The notes beneath the pieces are model-generated. The model was not told where the DNA came from. It did no database searches and worked only from the letters and a program-made list of their open reading frames with translations. Below, in pieces: positions 8,501 through 15,704 of a stretch of 64,000 nt of DNA. Position numbers and translations under genes: made by a program. Source of the DNA: Bacillus sp. sid0103 (lineage in GTDB: Bacteria > Bacillota > Bacilli > Bacillales_B > DSM-18226). The stretch covers positions 310,001 to 374,000 of the forward strand of contig NZ_JAHUWN010000002.1 of assembly GCF_019219025.1 (NCBI RefSeq), given 5' to 3'. Position 1 is the first letter of the stretch; every line of letters begins with the position of its first letter.

Positions 8501-9292
8501 GTATCTGCTCAGGAGGGCACATCCTGGTACCATCAGGCAAGCGTGCTTGACGCTGAATGGGAAGTACGTCAGCCTTTAGCTAAATACAAGCCTGGGCAGC
8601 AATTAGATGAAGAATGGTTTGCACCAGTCGTTCGCCCTCGCTTAGGTGCCGGTTTCTGGGGACCATATCGTTCAGGCAACAACTTTACTTTCAATATTCC
8701 TGCCTTTGCTGATTCAGGAATTGGGCACACGGGTGCAGACACGAATTACCCAGGGCCGCAAACTCTTAAATTTTATCAAGGCAATACTCTTGTAAAGGAA
8801 GCAAAAGGACAGGCGCTTTACTCTTTTATTCAGCACCCAACTGAAAAAACTCAGTACCGATTAGTCAGTGATGTTACTCGCGATCCGGAACGCTGGTATA
8901 CCTCAGTCAGAACCCATACCGAGTGGACTTTCTGGTCTAAACAGCACGAAGAATGGAAGACAGAATTACCGCTGCTCTCGCTCGATTATAAAGTGGGTAC
9001 GGACATGAACGGTAATGCCAGTGCCGGCCGCACCATTAAACTCGGCTTGAGTGTTGCTCAGATTGCTAGCTCACCAGATAATGGCAAAGTGGACGGTGCT
9101 TCGTTAGAAGTTTCATTTGACGAAGGCAAGTCTTGGAAAAAGGTAGAGTTGGTTCGTGATGGCAATGGCTGGACAGCTGACATTACCCATCCAAAGACCC
9201 CTGGAAGCTACGTCTCCCTCCGCGCCAACGCTTGGGATGATGCAGGCAACAGCATTAGTCAGGAAGTTATTAAGGCTTATGGGTTAAGGTAA
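5555..9292 (+). CDS. Large secreted subtilisin-like (S8) serine protease, actinobacterial-type architecture
   Basis: 1245 residues, ATG behind AGAGGAG. A signal peptide ends near AFA-DD (residues 28-29). The segment HVITLITGDVVTV (about 60-72) and the propeptide-like region that follows are typical of very large S8 peptidases known mainly from Streptomyces. The catalytic triad is present: D250 (VLDTGID), H282 (HGTHVA) and S453 (GTSMATPHVAGA); the oxyanion Asn lies in AAGNTG. After the catalytic domain come a beta-rich Fn3-like domain (about 520-620), a PA-like insert (about 820-910, with AAGAKMLI and VPIAVAAISG) and a long C-terminal beta-rich part ending with a carbohydrate/Ig-like module. 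It should degrade extracellular protein. Control by the adjacent XRE-TPR regulator is possible. Richer in GC and alanine than its neighbours, consistent with transfer. Confidence 0.9.
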   Translation: MGKPTYKKYFAAMLTTALIAVPTLQAFADDSTKSLLHTPNGQATADVQAMNVKASKDKHVITLITGDVVTVTELADGQSVISVEPADPAHSGARILTLAKGTYVIPDQAMPYLASGFLDKDLFNVTSLISDGYDDANQTTLPVIVQYAEAKGRSSAAKPVPKGAKKTQELESINGVALSTDKKEAKKFWKDITQGQQSKTTRTMLTPGMEKIWLDGRVEGTLEQSVPQIGAPTAWNAGYDGKGVKVAVLDTGIDTEHPDVAGQLEEAVSFVPGEDALDRNVHGTHVASTVLGTGAASGGKYKGVAPGADLLVGKVLSDAGSGLESWIIEGMEWAAHKAKIVSMSLGSSESSDGTDPMAQAVNNLSEETGSLFVIAAGNTGAEGIGSPGSADSALTVGAVDKSDNLAWFSSRGPRYGSSGLKPDLTAPGVGIMAARSHLANKGSGSYISLDGTSMATPHVAGAAAILSQRHPDWTGAQLKDALMSTTKKLDDIKPFEGGTGRLDVAAATLGTVRATGSLDFGFYDWPHEGDVPVTKTITYTNDSDKEVTLDLSTAFTDGSGSDAPAGLLKLSSDKVTVPANGSTNVTVTLDPQHGALGARYQGQVSANVDGKTVAHTALGMIKEDEKYSLTINAIDRDGSPALAYINVLGKDGDPQFIAVDGTKELRLKPGTYSVMSLMDVDADTDHAGVALVGDPEVNLNGDQTVELDARKANEITAKVPNENEANFRKMEYYRTIDGNPVNDIYLMPVWIDKMYAAPTKAVKDGEFTMNTRWRLTEPVLTVNFRGQVLDDIPQAGSTLLKGHYTLDAVYAGKGAPEDYTGLDVKDKAVIVERSDEVSGPQRATAATAAGAKMLITVNDGPQELSEWSGTEEYENVPIAVAAISGTDGAELIKAARSGKVKLNVKGNPDSEFVYDLVDNHHNAIPEDVTYAPKPKDLVKINTQYKSDREAPGGEFRWDIPAYRPNGVGYPMTLSLPSVRTEWVSAQEGTSWYHQASVLDAEWEVRQPLAKYKPGQQLDEEWFAPVVRPRLGAGFWGPYRSGNNFTFNIPAFADSGIGHTGADTNYPGPQTLKFYQGNTLVKEAKGQALYSFIQHPTEKTQYRLVSDVTRDPERWYTSVRTHTEWTFWSKQHEEWKTELPLLSLDYKVGTDMNGNASAGRTIKLGLSVAQIASSPDNGKVDGASLEVSFDEGKSWKKVELVRDGNGWTADITHPKTPGSYVSLRANAWDDAGNSISQEVIKAYGLR

Positions 9293-9304
9293 TATAGAGA
9301 AGAG

Positions 9305-9340
9305 AAGGCATCCTACCTTTTGGGGAGGATGCCTTTTATT
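9305..9340 (+). terminator. Rho-independent terminator of S8 protease
   Basis: Stem AAGGCATCC / GGATGCCTT followed by TTATTATTATT, 13 bases after the protease stop codon. Confidence 0.85.
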
Positions 9341-9396
9341 ATTATTATGAGGGTTGGTGTCTATAAACGACCGGACTTTCTGGTTGTCACCCTCTA

Positions 9397-10195
9397 CGGG
9401 GGTTTTGAACTTCTTTATGTTACCGTACTCTATCTTTTTTCGCCTTCACGGTCACTTAGAAACTCTCTATGTTACCGTGCTCTATCTTTTTTCTCCTTCA
9501 CGGTCATTTAGAACCTCTCTTTGTTACCGTACTCTATCTTTTTTCGCCTTCACGGTCACTTAGAACCTCTCTTTGTTACCGTGCTCTATCTTTTTTCGCC
9601 TTCACGGTCACTTAGAACCTCTCTTTGTTACCGTGCTCTATCTTTTTTCGCCTTCATGGTCATTTAGAACCTCTCTTTGTTACCGTACTCTATCTTTTTT
9701 CGCCTTCACGGTCGCTTAGAACCTCTTTATGTTACCGTGCTCTATCTTTTTTCGCCTTCACGGTCACTTAGAACCTCTCTTTGTTACCGTGCTCTATCTT
9801 TTTTCGCCTTCACGGTCACTTAGAACCTCTCTATGTTACCGTACTCTTCCTTTTTTCTCCTTCACGGTCACTTAGAACCTCTCTATGTTACCGTACTCTA
9901 TCTTTTTTCGCCTTCACGATCACTTAGAACCTCTCCATGTTACCGTACTCTATCTTTTTTCTTCTTTACGGTCACTTAAAACCTCTTTATGTTACCGTTC
10001 TCTTCCTTTTTTCTCCTTCACGGTCACTTAGAACCTCTCCATGTTACCGTACTCTATCTTTTTTCTTCTTTACTGTCACTTAAAACCTCTTTATGTTACC
10101 GTTCTCTTCCTTTTTTCTCCTTCACGGTCACTTAAAACCTTTCTTAATGACCGGACCCTCTGATTTTCACTCTTTACGGTAATTTAGAAGCCCTT
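9397..10195. repeat. Array 2: 52-bp intergenic repeat, sixteen units, word CGGTCAC/GTTACCG
   Basis: The word CGGTCAC (with small variation) begins at 9397 and then every 52 bases to 10177, sixteen starts without a single indel. In each unit the inverted word GTTACCG begins 22 bases later, then a TCTATCTTTTTTCGCC-like pyrimidine spacer follows. The word is the same as in array 1 at 3505. It follows the terminator of the S8 protease. The frames that cross it are artefacts of the repeat. Confidence 0.95.
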
Positions 10196-10360
10196 ACCTC
10201 TATTCTTTCATGAAGAACTTCAGCTACCCTTCCAACTGATCACAATCTTTTATACTCGTTAAGCAGGTTACTAAAGCCTACTTGTATTCCTTTCAATCCT
10301 CCAGCGATGGCGGCAATTGTGTATAAAAATGCACACTATGTCACTATAAGAGGTGTTTTA

Positions 10361-10524
10361 ATGAAAAACTCAAAAATTTTTTCAGAATCCTTGCCTTAAA
10401 AAAATTAACAAAATTTCAATACTTAGGAATCAATTTCATTCGATCATTACTTCTGCTTGGATTTCAATATATGAAAGATTACTCTCGGAAAAGGATTGAG
10501 TCGGAGGAATATCTGGTTCGCTGA
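10361..10524 (+). pseudogene. Possible small frameshifted gene
   Basis: An ATG at 10361 behind AGAGGTG opens MKNSKIF and then stops after 12 codons. After the run of six T in the same segment, the other frame continues with a plausible small basic protein (LALKKLTKFQYLGINFI, later YMKDYSRKRIESEEYLVR) and stops at 10524. One lost base in the T run would join them. No family recognised. The remaining intergenic bases (10196-10360 and 10525-10610) show nothing clear. Confidence 0.25.
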
Positions 10525-10627
10525 GAGTTAGCTGAATTCAAATATAGAAAAGTCTACTGCCTGCTCTTCACTCATTTTAATCAACCGACATATCTTATTA
10601 TATTAAGACAAGGTATGGAGGGATTAT

Positions 10628-11053
10628 GTGAAAACTGAACACCTTGATGATGTTAGAAGTGATATAGAGGAAAAAATAATTTGTTACACTAATAACATAA
10701 GAAAAATTAAAGTGAAGGCTAAGAAGCTAAAAATTCTTACGGTTATCTTTTCATTTTTTATCACATTCTTATCTAGTACCAATCTCACTTACATCGGCTT
10801 GACTGAACCAATGTCCAATATTTTAATAGCATTATGCAGTGCGATTATTCCGGCCTTGATTGCCTATGAGGGAATTATTGCTGATTCGAAACTGATAAAG
10901 CAGCAGACGATTACTCTTCACCGCCTAACAGAATTAAAGCATGATATAAATTTATGGAACATGGAAGAAATGGATGAAAACCATCTCGACATTAACAAAG
11001 TCAACCAGATCCAAAAAAAGTTCGATGACATTATGAAAAGGGAATTTTTATAA
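10628..11053 (+). CDS. Small two-TM protein with coiled-coil flanks (SLATT-like layout)
   Basis: 141 residues with a GTG start behind GGAGGG. The ATG two bases upstream is followed at once by a stop codon. Residues 1-38 are charged and helical. Two hydrophobic segments follow, about 40-56 (ILTVIFSFFITFLSS) and 66-84 (ILIALCSAIIPALIAYEGI), then a charged helical tail of about 55 residues (LKHDINLWNMEEMDENH). The layout (helix, 2TM hairpin, soluble helix) resembles SLATT-type membrane proteins found in nucleotide-signalling conflict systems, but no partner gene is nearby, so this is only a structural comparison. It stands alone between array 2 and a terminator. Confidence 0.65.
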   Translation: MKTEHLDDVRSDIEEKIICYTNNIRKIKVKAKKLKILTVIFSFFITFLSSTNLTYIGLTEPMSNILIALCSAIIPALIAYEGIIADSKLIKQQTITLHRLTELKHDINLWNMEEMDENHLDINKVNQIQKKFDDIMKREFL

Positions 11054-11058
11054 CTTAG

Positions 11059-11090
11059 ACCAGTTCGAATAACGAATTGGTTTTTATTTT
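11059..11090 (+). terminator. Rho-independent terminator
   Basis: Stem ACCAGTTCG / CGAATTGGT with loop AATAA and tail TTTTATTTTG, six bases after the stop of the two-TM protein gene. Confidence 0.85.
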
Positions 11091-11415
11091 GTTTAGGGAT
11101 AGTTGCATTTCAATATTCGCTAAACTGACAAACATCGCCTATTTCCCACACGATTCCCGATTAAAACACCTGAAAGTAATGATTTAAAATGATTTCTCTT
11201 CCTAAGCGGAGTAGGAAATAGTCGATATACGCGAAAATATTCCGCAGGAAATATCCTATATTTCTACAAAATCAGAGGCTTTCACTAGAACATATATTGG
11301 GCTAATTCATCAAATTAATTTTTTTCGCAAAATAATGCACAACTAAGATGGTACAATCAAGTTATATGAGAAATTTCAATAGACAAATCATCCTCGAGTT
11401 GTTTAAAAAAACCAG

Positions 11416-11447
11416 GCATTTCTTCAAAAAGGAGAAATGCTTTTTTG
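11416..11447 (+). terminator. Orphan Rho-independent terminator
   Basis: Stem GCATTTCT / AGAAATGC with tail TTTTTTG. No credible gene lies between the previous terminator (11090) and this one; the 11348 frame runs straight through the hairpin. It may end a short RNA; a TACAAT -10-like box lies at 11352-11357. The 11091-11610 gap holds nothing else that I can support. Confidence 0.6.
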
Positions 11448-11610
11448 TTGTAGGAAAAGAGCACTACTCCAAAATACACAAATTATACAAAAATCAAAAG
11501 AATATTCCCTTGCATTCGACGAAATTCTTTGATTATATTATTGTGGGAATATTTTTCCTTCGTAGAATTTTTGAAAATTTCATATATTCTAGCATAGGTG
11601 GGTAGCAACT

Positions 11611-12231
11611 ATGGTATTTGACGGCATTATCATTTCGTTTATAGTAGGGTTTCTTCGAAAAGGAAACTTACGAGCACTAGCACAGCTAAAGCTTAAATGG
11701 GGATGGATCTTTCCTCTTCTATTAATTGTTGAATTAGCCGTTTTTATGCTCCAAAACGATAGCAAGATTCTTGGACAAATCAGCGGGTCTATCTACATCG
11801 TGGTTTATGTACTCGGACTGCTATTTTTATTTATGAACAGCAAAAACCAAGGATTTATGCTGATTTTAATTGGAGTATTTCTGAATTTTTTAGTGATGGT
11901 CATTAACGGTGGACGAATGCCGGTATCAGTAGAGGCTGCTGCCGTTTTGGATCCAGGTTACATCGAAGCCCTCAAAGATAGCTTGTACGCTAAACACACC
12001 ATGCTTAATTCTTCAACGCATCTAGGATTTTTGGGAGATGTTATTCCCATCTCAGACCCTTATCCACGAACACAAATTATTAGTATCGGCGATATCATTA
12101 TGAATATCGGAATCTTCTTTTTCATTCAATATTTAATGGTTCATCATCCACTCACCAAAAATGTAGTTACGGCACCTCCACTACTTAAAGGAGGTGAAAA
12201 AGATGAAAAAGGAACAAAAACAGGGTATTAA
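11611..12231 (+). CDS. DUF5317 family membrane protein
   Basis: 206 residues, ATG behind a weak GGTGGGT. Polytopic: hydrophobic segments near residues 1-15, 32-48, 58-77, 80-98 and 158-175. The motifs NGGRMPVS (about 100-107), LGDVIPI (about 143-149) and ISIGDIIMNIGI (about 157-168) match the DUF5317 family of Firmicutes, whose function is unknown. Its C-terminal tail contains the ribosome binding site (AAAGGAGGTG) of the 35-codon gene that begins at 12203. It stands directly upstream of the GGDEF/HD-GYP gene, possibly forming a signalling operon. Confidence 0.8.
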   Translation: MVFDGIIISFIVGFLRKGNLRALAQLKLKWGWIFPLLLIVELAVFMLQNDSKILGQISGSIYIVVYVLGLLFLFMNSKNQGFMLILIGVFLNFLVMVINGGRMPVSVEAAAVLDPGYIEALKDSLYAKHTMLNSSTHLGFLGDVIPISDPYPRTQIISIGDIIMNIGIFFFIQYLMVHHPLTKNVVTAPPLLKGGEKDEKGTKTGY

Positions 12232-12310
12232 ATTAACTGGAATTCTTTACAATGCAATTATTATTGGTTCTATCATTATTGCTTTAACTTCTGGTTTTAG
12301 ACTAGTTTAA
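12203..12310 (+). CDS. Small membrane peptide, 35 residues, overlapping DUF5317
   Basis: ATG at 12203 is preceded by a near-perfect AAAGGAGGTG six bases upstream. The peptide starts MKKEQKQGIK and continues as one hydrophobic helix (LYNAIIIGSIIIALTSG) ending FRLV. It overlaps the 3' end of the DUF5317 gene by 29 bases in another frame, which suggests translational coupling. The composition (charged N-terminus, single transmembrane segment) is what a real short membrane protein looks like. Function unknown; a subunit or regulator of the flanking membrane proteins is a guess. Confidence 0.6.
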   Translation: MKKEQKQGIKLTGILYNAIIIGSIIIALTSGFRLV

Positions 12311-12374
12311 GAGTATAATAATGGGGGAAGTAATCCGTTACTTCTCCTATATCTTATATATGAGAGTGATTTAA

Positions 12375-14219
12375 ATGAGTTTATTAGAGACAACAACAAA
12401 TAAGTACTTTTTTCTAGTGTCCACATTAGGTTTGTTAACCTTTTTTGCTTTTAATGACTTCCCTCATCATTCTATGTATAAATGGTTAATCATTTTTGCT
12501 TTAGCCGGATCAATTTTACTATTGAACCATTATCCTATATTACTTCCTCCAAAGGGTAATTCGCTTTCTATGGATTCTTCAATATTCCTGGCAAGTCTTT
12601 TTTTATTTGGACTAAACTTAACTTTAGATGTGTTACTACTAAATTCCATTCTATTTGCCTTTACTCAACGGAAAACTGTTTGGTGGAAACATGTTTTTAA
12701 TTTCTCTATCTATTCTTTAATGAATATTGGTGCCTATTATGTTTTCACCCTTACAGGTGGTGGAATTGGAAGCATCCACATAAATAACTTGATACCCTAT
12801 TTATTATCGTTAAGCATCTATTTTGCAATAAATGTACTTCTTATTGGAATCTATTTTATTCTTGCTGAGGCAGAAAGCTTAGTCAATGTCTTTAAGGATA
12901 TTATAAAAGAGACCATTGCCACTTATTTTAGTACACTTATGCTTTCATTAGTACTTGTCATTTTAATGAAGAAGGAAGAAACATTGGGTCTTTCTCTTTT
13001 CACCATTATTGCCTTTTTATTGTCTTTAGCATTTAAACAGCATTTTAACTTGTATAAAGAGATTTCTGAAAAGGCTAACAAAGATTTCCTGACTGGCCTT
13101 AACAACCACGGGTACTTCAAAGAAATCTTGGAAAAAGAAGTAACGGCCGCAAAAGAAAATGATCAGTCATTATGTGTGGTCATCCTCGACATCGATGATT
13201 TTAAAAAATACAACGATCTCTACGGTCATATTCAAGGGGACCATCTCCTTCAAGAATTTGGTGCCCTGTTGAAAACCAGTTCTGATGCGGCAAACTATAT
13301 CGTTGCCCGCTATGGCGGCGAAGAGTTTTCGATCATCATGCCCAATACTAACCGCAAGACCGCTTATTCGTTCATGAATGAATTGCGGAAGAAGGTAAAT
13401 GACACCTACTATAAAGGGGTCGAAGGTCTCCCTTATGGCTGCTTGTCCTTTTCATCTGGGATTGCCGAATGTGAAAAAGAGACCTACAATATTTCTGAAC
13501 TTCTCAACAAAGCAGACCAAGCCATGTATGCTGCCAAAAACCAAGGGAAAAATCTTGTTCAAATTTATAATGGGCTTTCAGAATACTCCGTACAACAATC
13601 CCTTTCCCTTGAAAAAGAGTTGGAGGAAGCAGAGTTTCAGTTAAAAATCTTCCTCTCTAAGGATGTTTATACCTATCGCCATAGCAAACGTGTCTACCAA
13701 TATGCGATGGATTTCTCACGGGTGCTGAACTTAAGTGTCCATGAACGAAAAACGCTGATTCTCGGAGCACTTGTCCATGACATTGGAAAAATTGAAATTC
13801 CGCGTGAGATTTTAAATAAAAAAGACAAGCTCGAACCTCATGAATGGGAATTGATGAAAAAACACGTAACCTTTGGTAAGGACATCATTTCCACGAATAA
13901 AAAATTAGAAGATCTGATTCCTCTCGTGGAACTCCACCACGAACGGTTTGATGGAAACGGCTATCCATATGGGTTAGCCGGAAAATCGATCCCAAAACTG
14001 GCTCGAATTCTCTGTGTGATCGATTCCTTTGACGCAATGACAACAGAGCGGCCTTATCAAAAAACAAAAACCTTCCAAGAAGGCATAGCTGAATTACGCC
14101 ACTGCTCTGGAAAACAATTCGACCCTCAATTCATCGAACCGTTTATCGCCATGATCAAGGAGTATGATAACACCGGGGAAGAATGGAAGAATGAGGTCGC
14201 CGCAACTACCGTATTTTAA
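12375..14219 (+). CDS. Membrane GGDEF plus HD-GYP cyclic-di-GMP protein
   Basis: 614 residues. The N-terminal 225 residues form about seven transmembrane segments (MASE-like sensor). A GGDEF diguanylate cyclase domain spans about 232-390, with the active motif intact as GGEEF at 314-318. A C-terminal HD-GYP phosphodiesterase domain spans about 410-600: H468-D469 in VHDIGKIEIP, and G529-Y530-P531 in DGNGYPYGLAGKSIPKLARI as the GYP signature. The protein therefore carries both a synthesis and a hydrolysis module for c-di-GMP; which dominates cannot be told. It follows DUF5317 and the 35-residue peptide in the same direction, with 64 bases between peptide stop and start codon. Terminator directly downstream. 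Confidence 0.9.
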   Translation: MSLLETTTNKYFFLVSTLGLLTFFAFNDFPHHSMYKWLIIFALAGSILLLNHYPILLPPKGNSLSMDSSIFLASLFLFGLNLTLDVLLLNSILFAFTQRKTVWWKHVFNFSIYSLMNIGAYYVFTLTGGGIGSIHINNLIPYLLSLSIYFAINVLLIGIYFILAEAESLVNVFKDIIKETIATYFSTLMLSLVLVILMKKEETLGLSLFTIIAFLLSLAFKQHFNLYKEISEKANKDFLTGLNNHGYFKEILEKEVTAAKENDQSLCVVILDIDDFKKYNDLYGHIQGDHLLQEFGALLKTSSDAANYIVARYGGEEFSIIMPNTNRKTAYSFMNELRKKVNDTYYKGVEGLPYGCLSFSSGIAECEKETYNISELLNKADQAMYAAKNQGKNLVQIYNGLSEYSVQQSLSLEKELEEAEFQLKIFLSKDVYTYRHSKRVYQYAMDFSRVLNLSVHERKTLILGALVHDIGKIEIPREILNKKDKLEPHEWELMKKHVTFGKDIISTNKKLEDLIPLVELHHERFDGNGYPYGLAGKSIPKLARILCVIDSFDAMTTERPYQKTKTFQEGIAELRHCSGKQFDPQFIEPFIAMIKEYDNTGEEWKNEVAATTVF

Positions 14220-14231
14220 GAAAATGACCTG

Positions 14232-14257
14232 AGCCAGGCTAAACGCCTGGCTTTTTA
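14232..14257 (+). terminator. Rho-independent terminator, duplicated elsewhere
   Basis: Stem AGCCAGGC / GCCTGGCT with loop TAAAC and a T5 tail. The block AATGACCTGAGCCAGGC plus the rest of this hairpin recurs with one base changed at 26484-26517 after a ROK gene, a dispersed terminator copy. Confidence 0.85.
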
Positions 14258-14359
14258 GCTATTTGTAGGTAGAGGAATGATGGAAAAAGCGGCCAAAATT
14301 ATCATAGGACGGTTGAACGTATTATAGTTTGGCGTCTGCATCGGGGGAAACCGTAAATA

Positions 14360-14500
14360 GAGGGCCCTTCGGCTATCTCCAATGGACCGGCACCCTTCCA
14401 ATAGACAAAACTCAACGAAAAACTTGCATAATGTCCTTCGGCTCACTTCCGATAGACAAACCCCCACTAAAAATGTCTTTCGGCTCGCCTCAGATGTACT
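14360..14500. repeat. Degenerate inverted-word repeat
   Basis: Words TGTC(C/T)TTCGG (14433, 14475) and CCGATAGACA (14449) are inverted copies of one another; the first word recurs at 42 bases and ATAGACAAA recurs at 51 bases (14401, 14452). It looks like a decayed member of the same repeat class as the 52-bp arrays, in the convergent gap between the HD-GYP gene and the esterase gene. Confidence 0.4.
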
Positions 14501-14530
14501 CCTAGGATCTTACTAACACCTTTCTACCGT

Positions 14531-15484
14531 TCAAGTACTATGAAGTGCATGTCTTAAGGCTTGGATATATCCGTCCGTAGCTCTTTGGCTAATTTCTGCC
14601 TCCGGTACTAAATTTTCAAAGCCGTGGAAACAGCCAGGGTATAAATGAAACTCAGTTGGAACCCCTGCCTGACTTAACCTTGTCACATAGTCTAGTGTTT
14701 CATCCCGGAAAGGATCTAGTTCGCCAACGCAAGTATAAGTAGGCGGTAATCCTGACATGTCCACAGCACGAGTTGGTGCTGCGTAGGACGATATATCCTC
14801 CTTTTGCTGATCACCTAAATACATTTTCCAAGCCTTTATATTTGCATCCCGGCACCATACTCTTTTATCCGTAATTTGATAGCTGGACATCGTAACATTA
14901 CGATCATCAATCATTGGGTAAAGCGGCATTTGAAAGATGATCGGCGGACCTTGACGATCTCTAGCCAGTAAGGAAACCGCTGCGGTGAGTCCTCCTCCAG
15001 CACTAGCGCCAGCAACAGCAAGACGAGATGGATCTACTCCTAACTTGCCAGCATTTTGGGCAAACCACTTTAACGCTGCATAGCAATCTTCTGGTCCTGC
15101 AGGAAACGGGTGCTCAGGTGCCAGCCGATAATTTACAGAAACAATTACACAATTTGCTTCCGTAACGAAGCGGTAACAGATAGGATCTTCATTCTCAGCT
15201 GCACCGATAATATAGCCCCCACCATGAATAAACAGTAAACCTGGAAGCAACTTCTGCTCCGCTCTCTCTTTCGGTTCGTAAATGCGGACTTTGATGTCGG
15301 GGTCACCCTCTGGGCCTGAAATATATCGCTCAGAAACGACAACATCAGGATGGGGCGCTGTTTGTAGTTGTTCCACGATTCTCGCCATAACTCTCCTAAT
15401 TTCCGCTAGATCATCTAAATTCAAATCTGGCAAAGCTGAAAAAGCTGGCCGTAATTCAGGATTCACTTTTCCTTCCATTTCCAT
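14531..15484 (-). CDS. Alpha/beta hydrolase, hormone-sensitive-lipase family esterase
   Basis: 317 residues, ATG behind AAGGAGG. HSL-family features: oxyanion motif HGGG at 87-90 (LLFIHGGGYIIGA), nucleophile S161 in GASAG (AVAGASAGGG), acid in GELDPFRDE (about 253-261) and catalytic histidine in YPGCFHGFEN (about 283-292). The motif NYRLAPEHPFPAG (118-130) is characteristic. It should be a cytoplasmic carboxylesterase on short-chain or small acyl esters; no signal peptide is seen. It lies downstream of the GH38 gene at 15699 on the same strand but is separated from it by a terminator, so it is probably a separate unit. A link with deacylating acetylated glycans is possible but speculative. 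Confidence 0.9.
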   Translation of the reverse strand: MEMEGKVNPELRPAFSALPDLNLDDLAEIRRVMARIVEQLQTAPHPDVVVSERYISGPEGDPDIKVRIYEPKERAEQKLLPGLLFIHGGGYIIGAAENEDPICYRFVTEANCVIVSVNYRLAPEHPFPAGPEDCYAALKWFAQNAGKLGVDPSRLAVAGASAGGGLTAAVSLLARDRQGPPIIFQMPLYPMIDDRNVTMSSYQITDKRVWCRDANIKAWKMYLGDQQKEDISSYAAPTRAVDMSGLPPTYTCVGELDPFRDETLDYVTRLSQAGVPTEFHLYPGCFHGFENLVPEAEISQRATDGYIQALRHALHST

Positions 15485-15593
15485 TCCTCTTTCCTCCTTA
15501 AACCCATAAATTATAAATCTCCATCCATTTACTAGCTATCTATCAGTTTTAAGATACCTGGTAACATCAACTAATTTCCCATCAAACTACAAG

Positions 15594-15624
15594 AAAAGAC
15601 AGAGAGCACACCCTCTGTCTTTTC
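15594..15624 (-). terminator. Symmetric terminator hairpin
   Basis: AAAAGACAGAG / CTCTGTCTTTT perfect stem with an eight-base loop. The T run on the minus strand suits termination of the GH38 operon whose last stop is at 15699. Confidence 0.8.
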
Positions 15625-15657
15625 TACACGGACAAATCACCTAAAATGTCCACGAGC

Positions 15658-15704
15658 GGTGCCTGACACCACAATGTCACCACAATGTCACCACGATGTC
15701 ACCC
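15658..15704. repeat. GGTGCCTGACACC dyad followed by 12-bp tandem repeats
   Basis: A 13-base dyad (GGTG-CCTGA-CACC, 15658-15670) is followed by three copies of ACCACAATGTC-like 12-mers reaching into the last codons of the GH38 gene. From memory, dyads of this kind are frequent between genes in Bacillus genomes. Confidence 0.5.

Noticed and set aside
9320..9563. Two small plus-strand frames after the S8 protease
   Set aside because: They begin in the protease terminator and run through array 2; no ribosome binding site.
11348..11605. 85-residue plus-strand frame
   Set aside because: It runs through a Rho-independent terminator at 11416-11447 and lacks a ribosome binding site.
14255..14467. 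70-residue minus-strand frame
   Set aside because: Overlaps a terminator and decayed repeats; no ribosome binding site.
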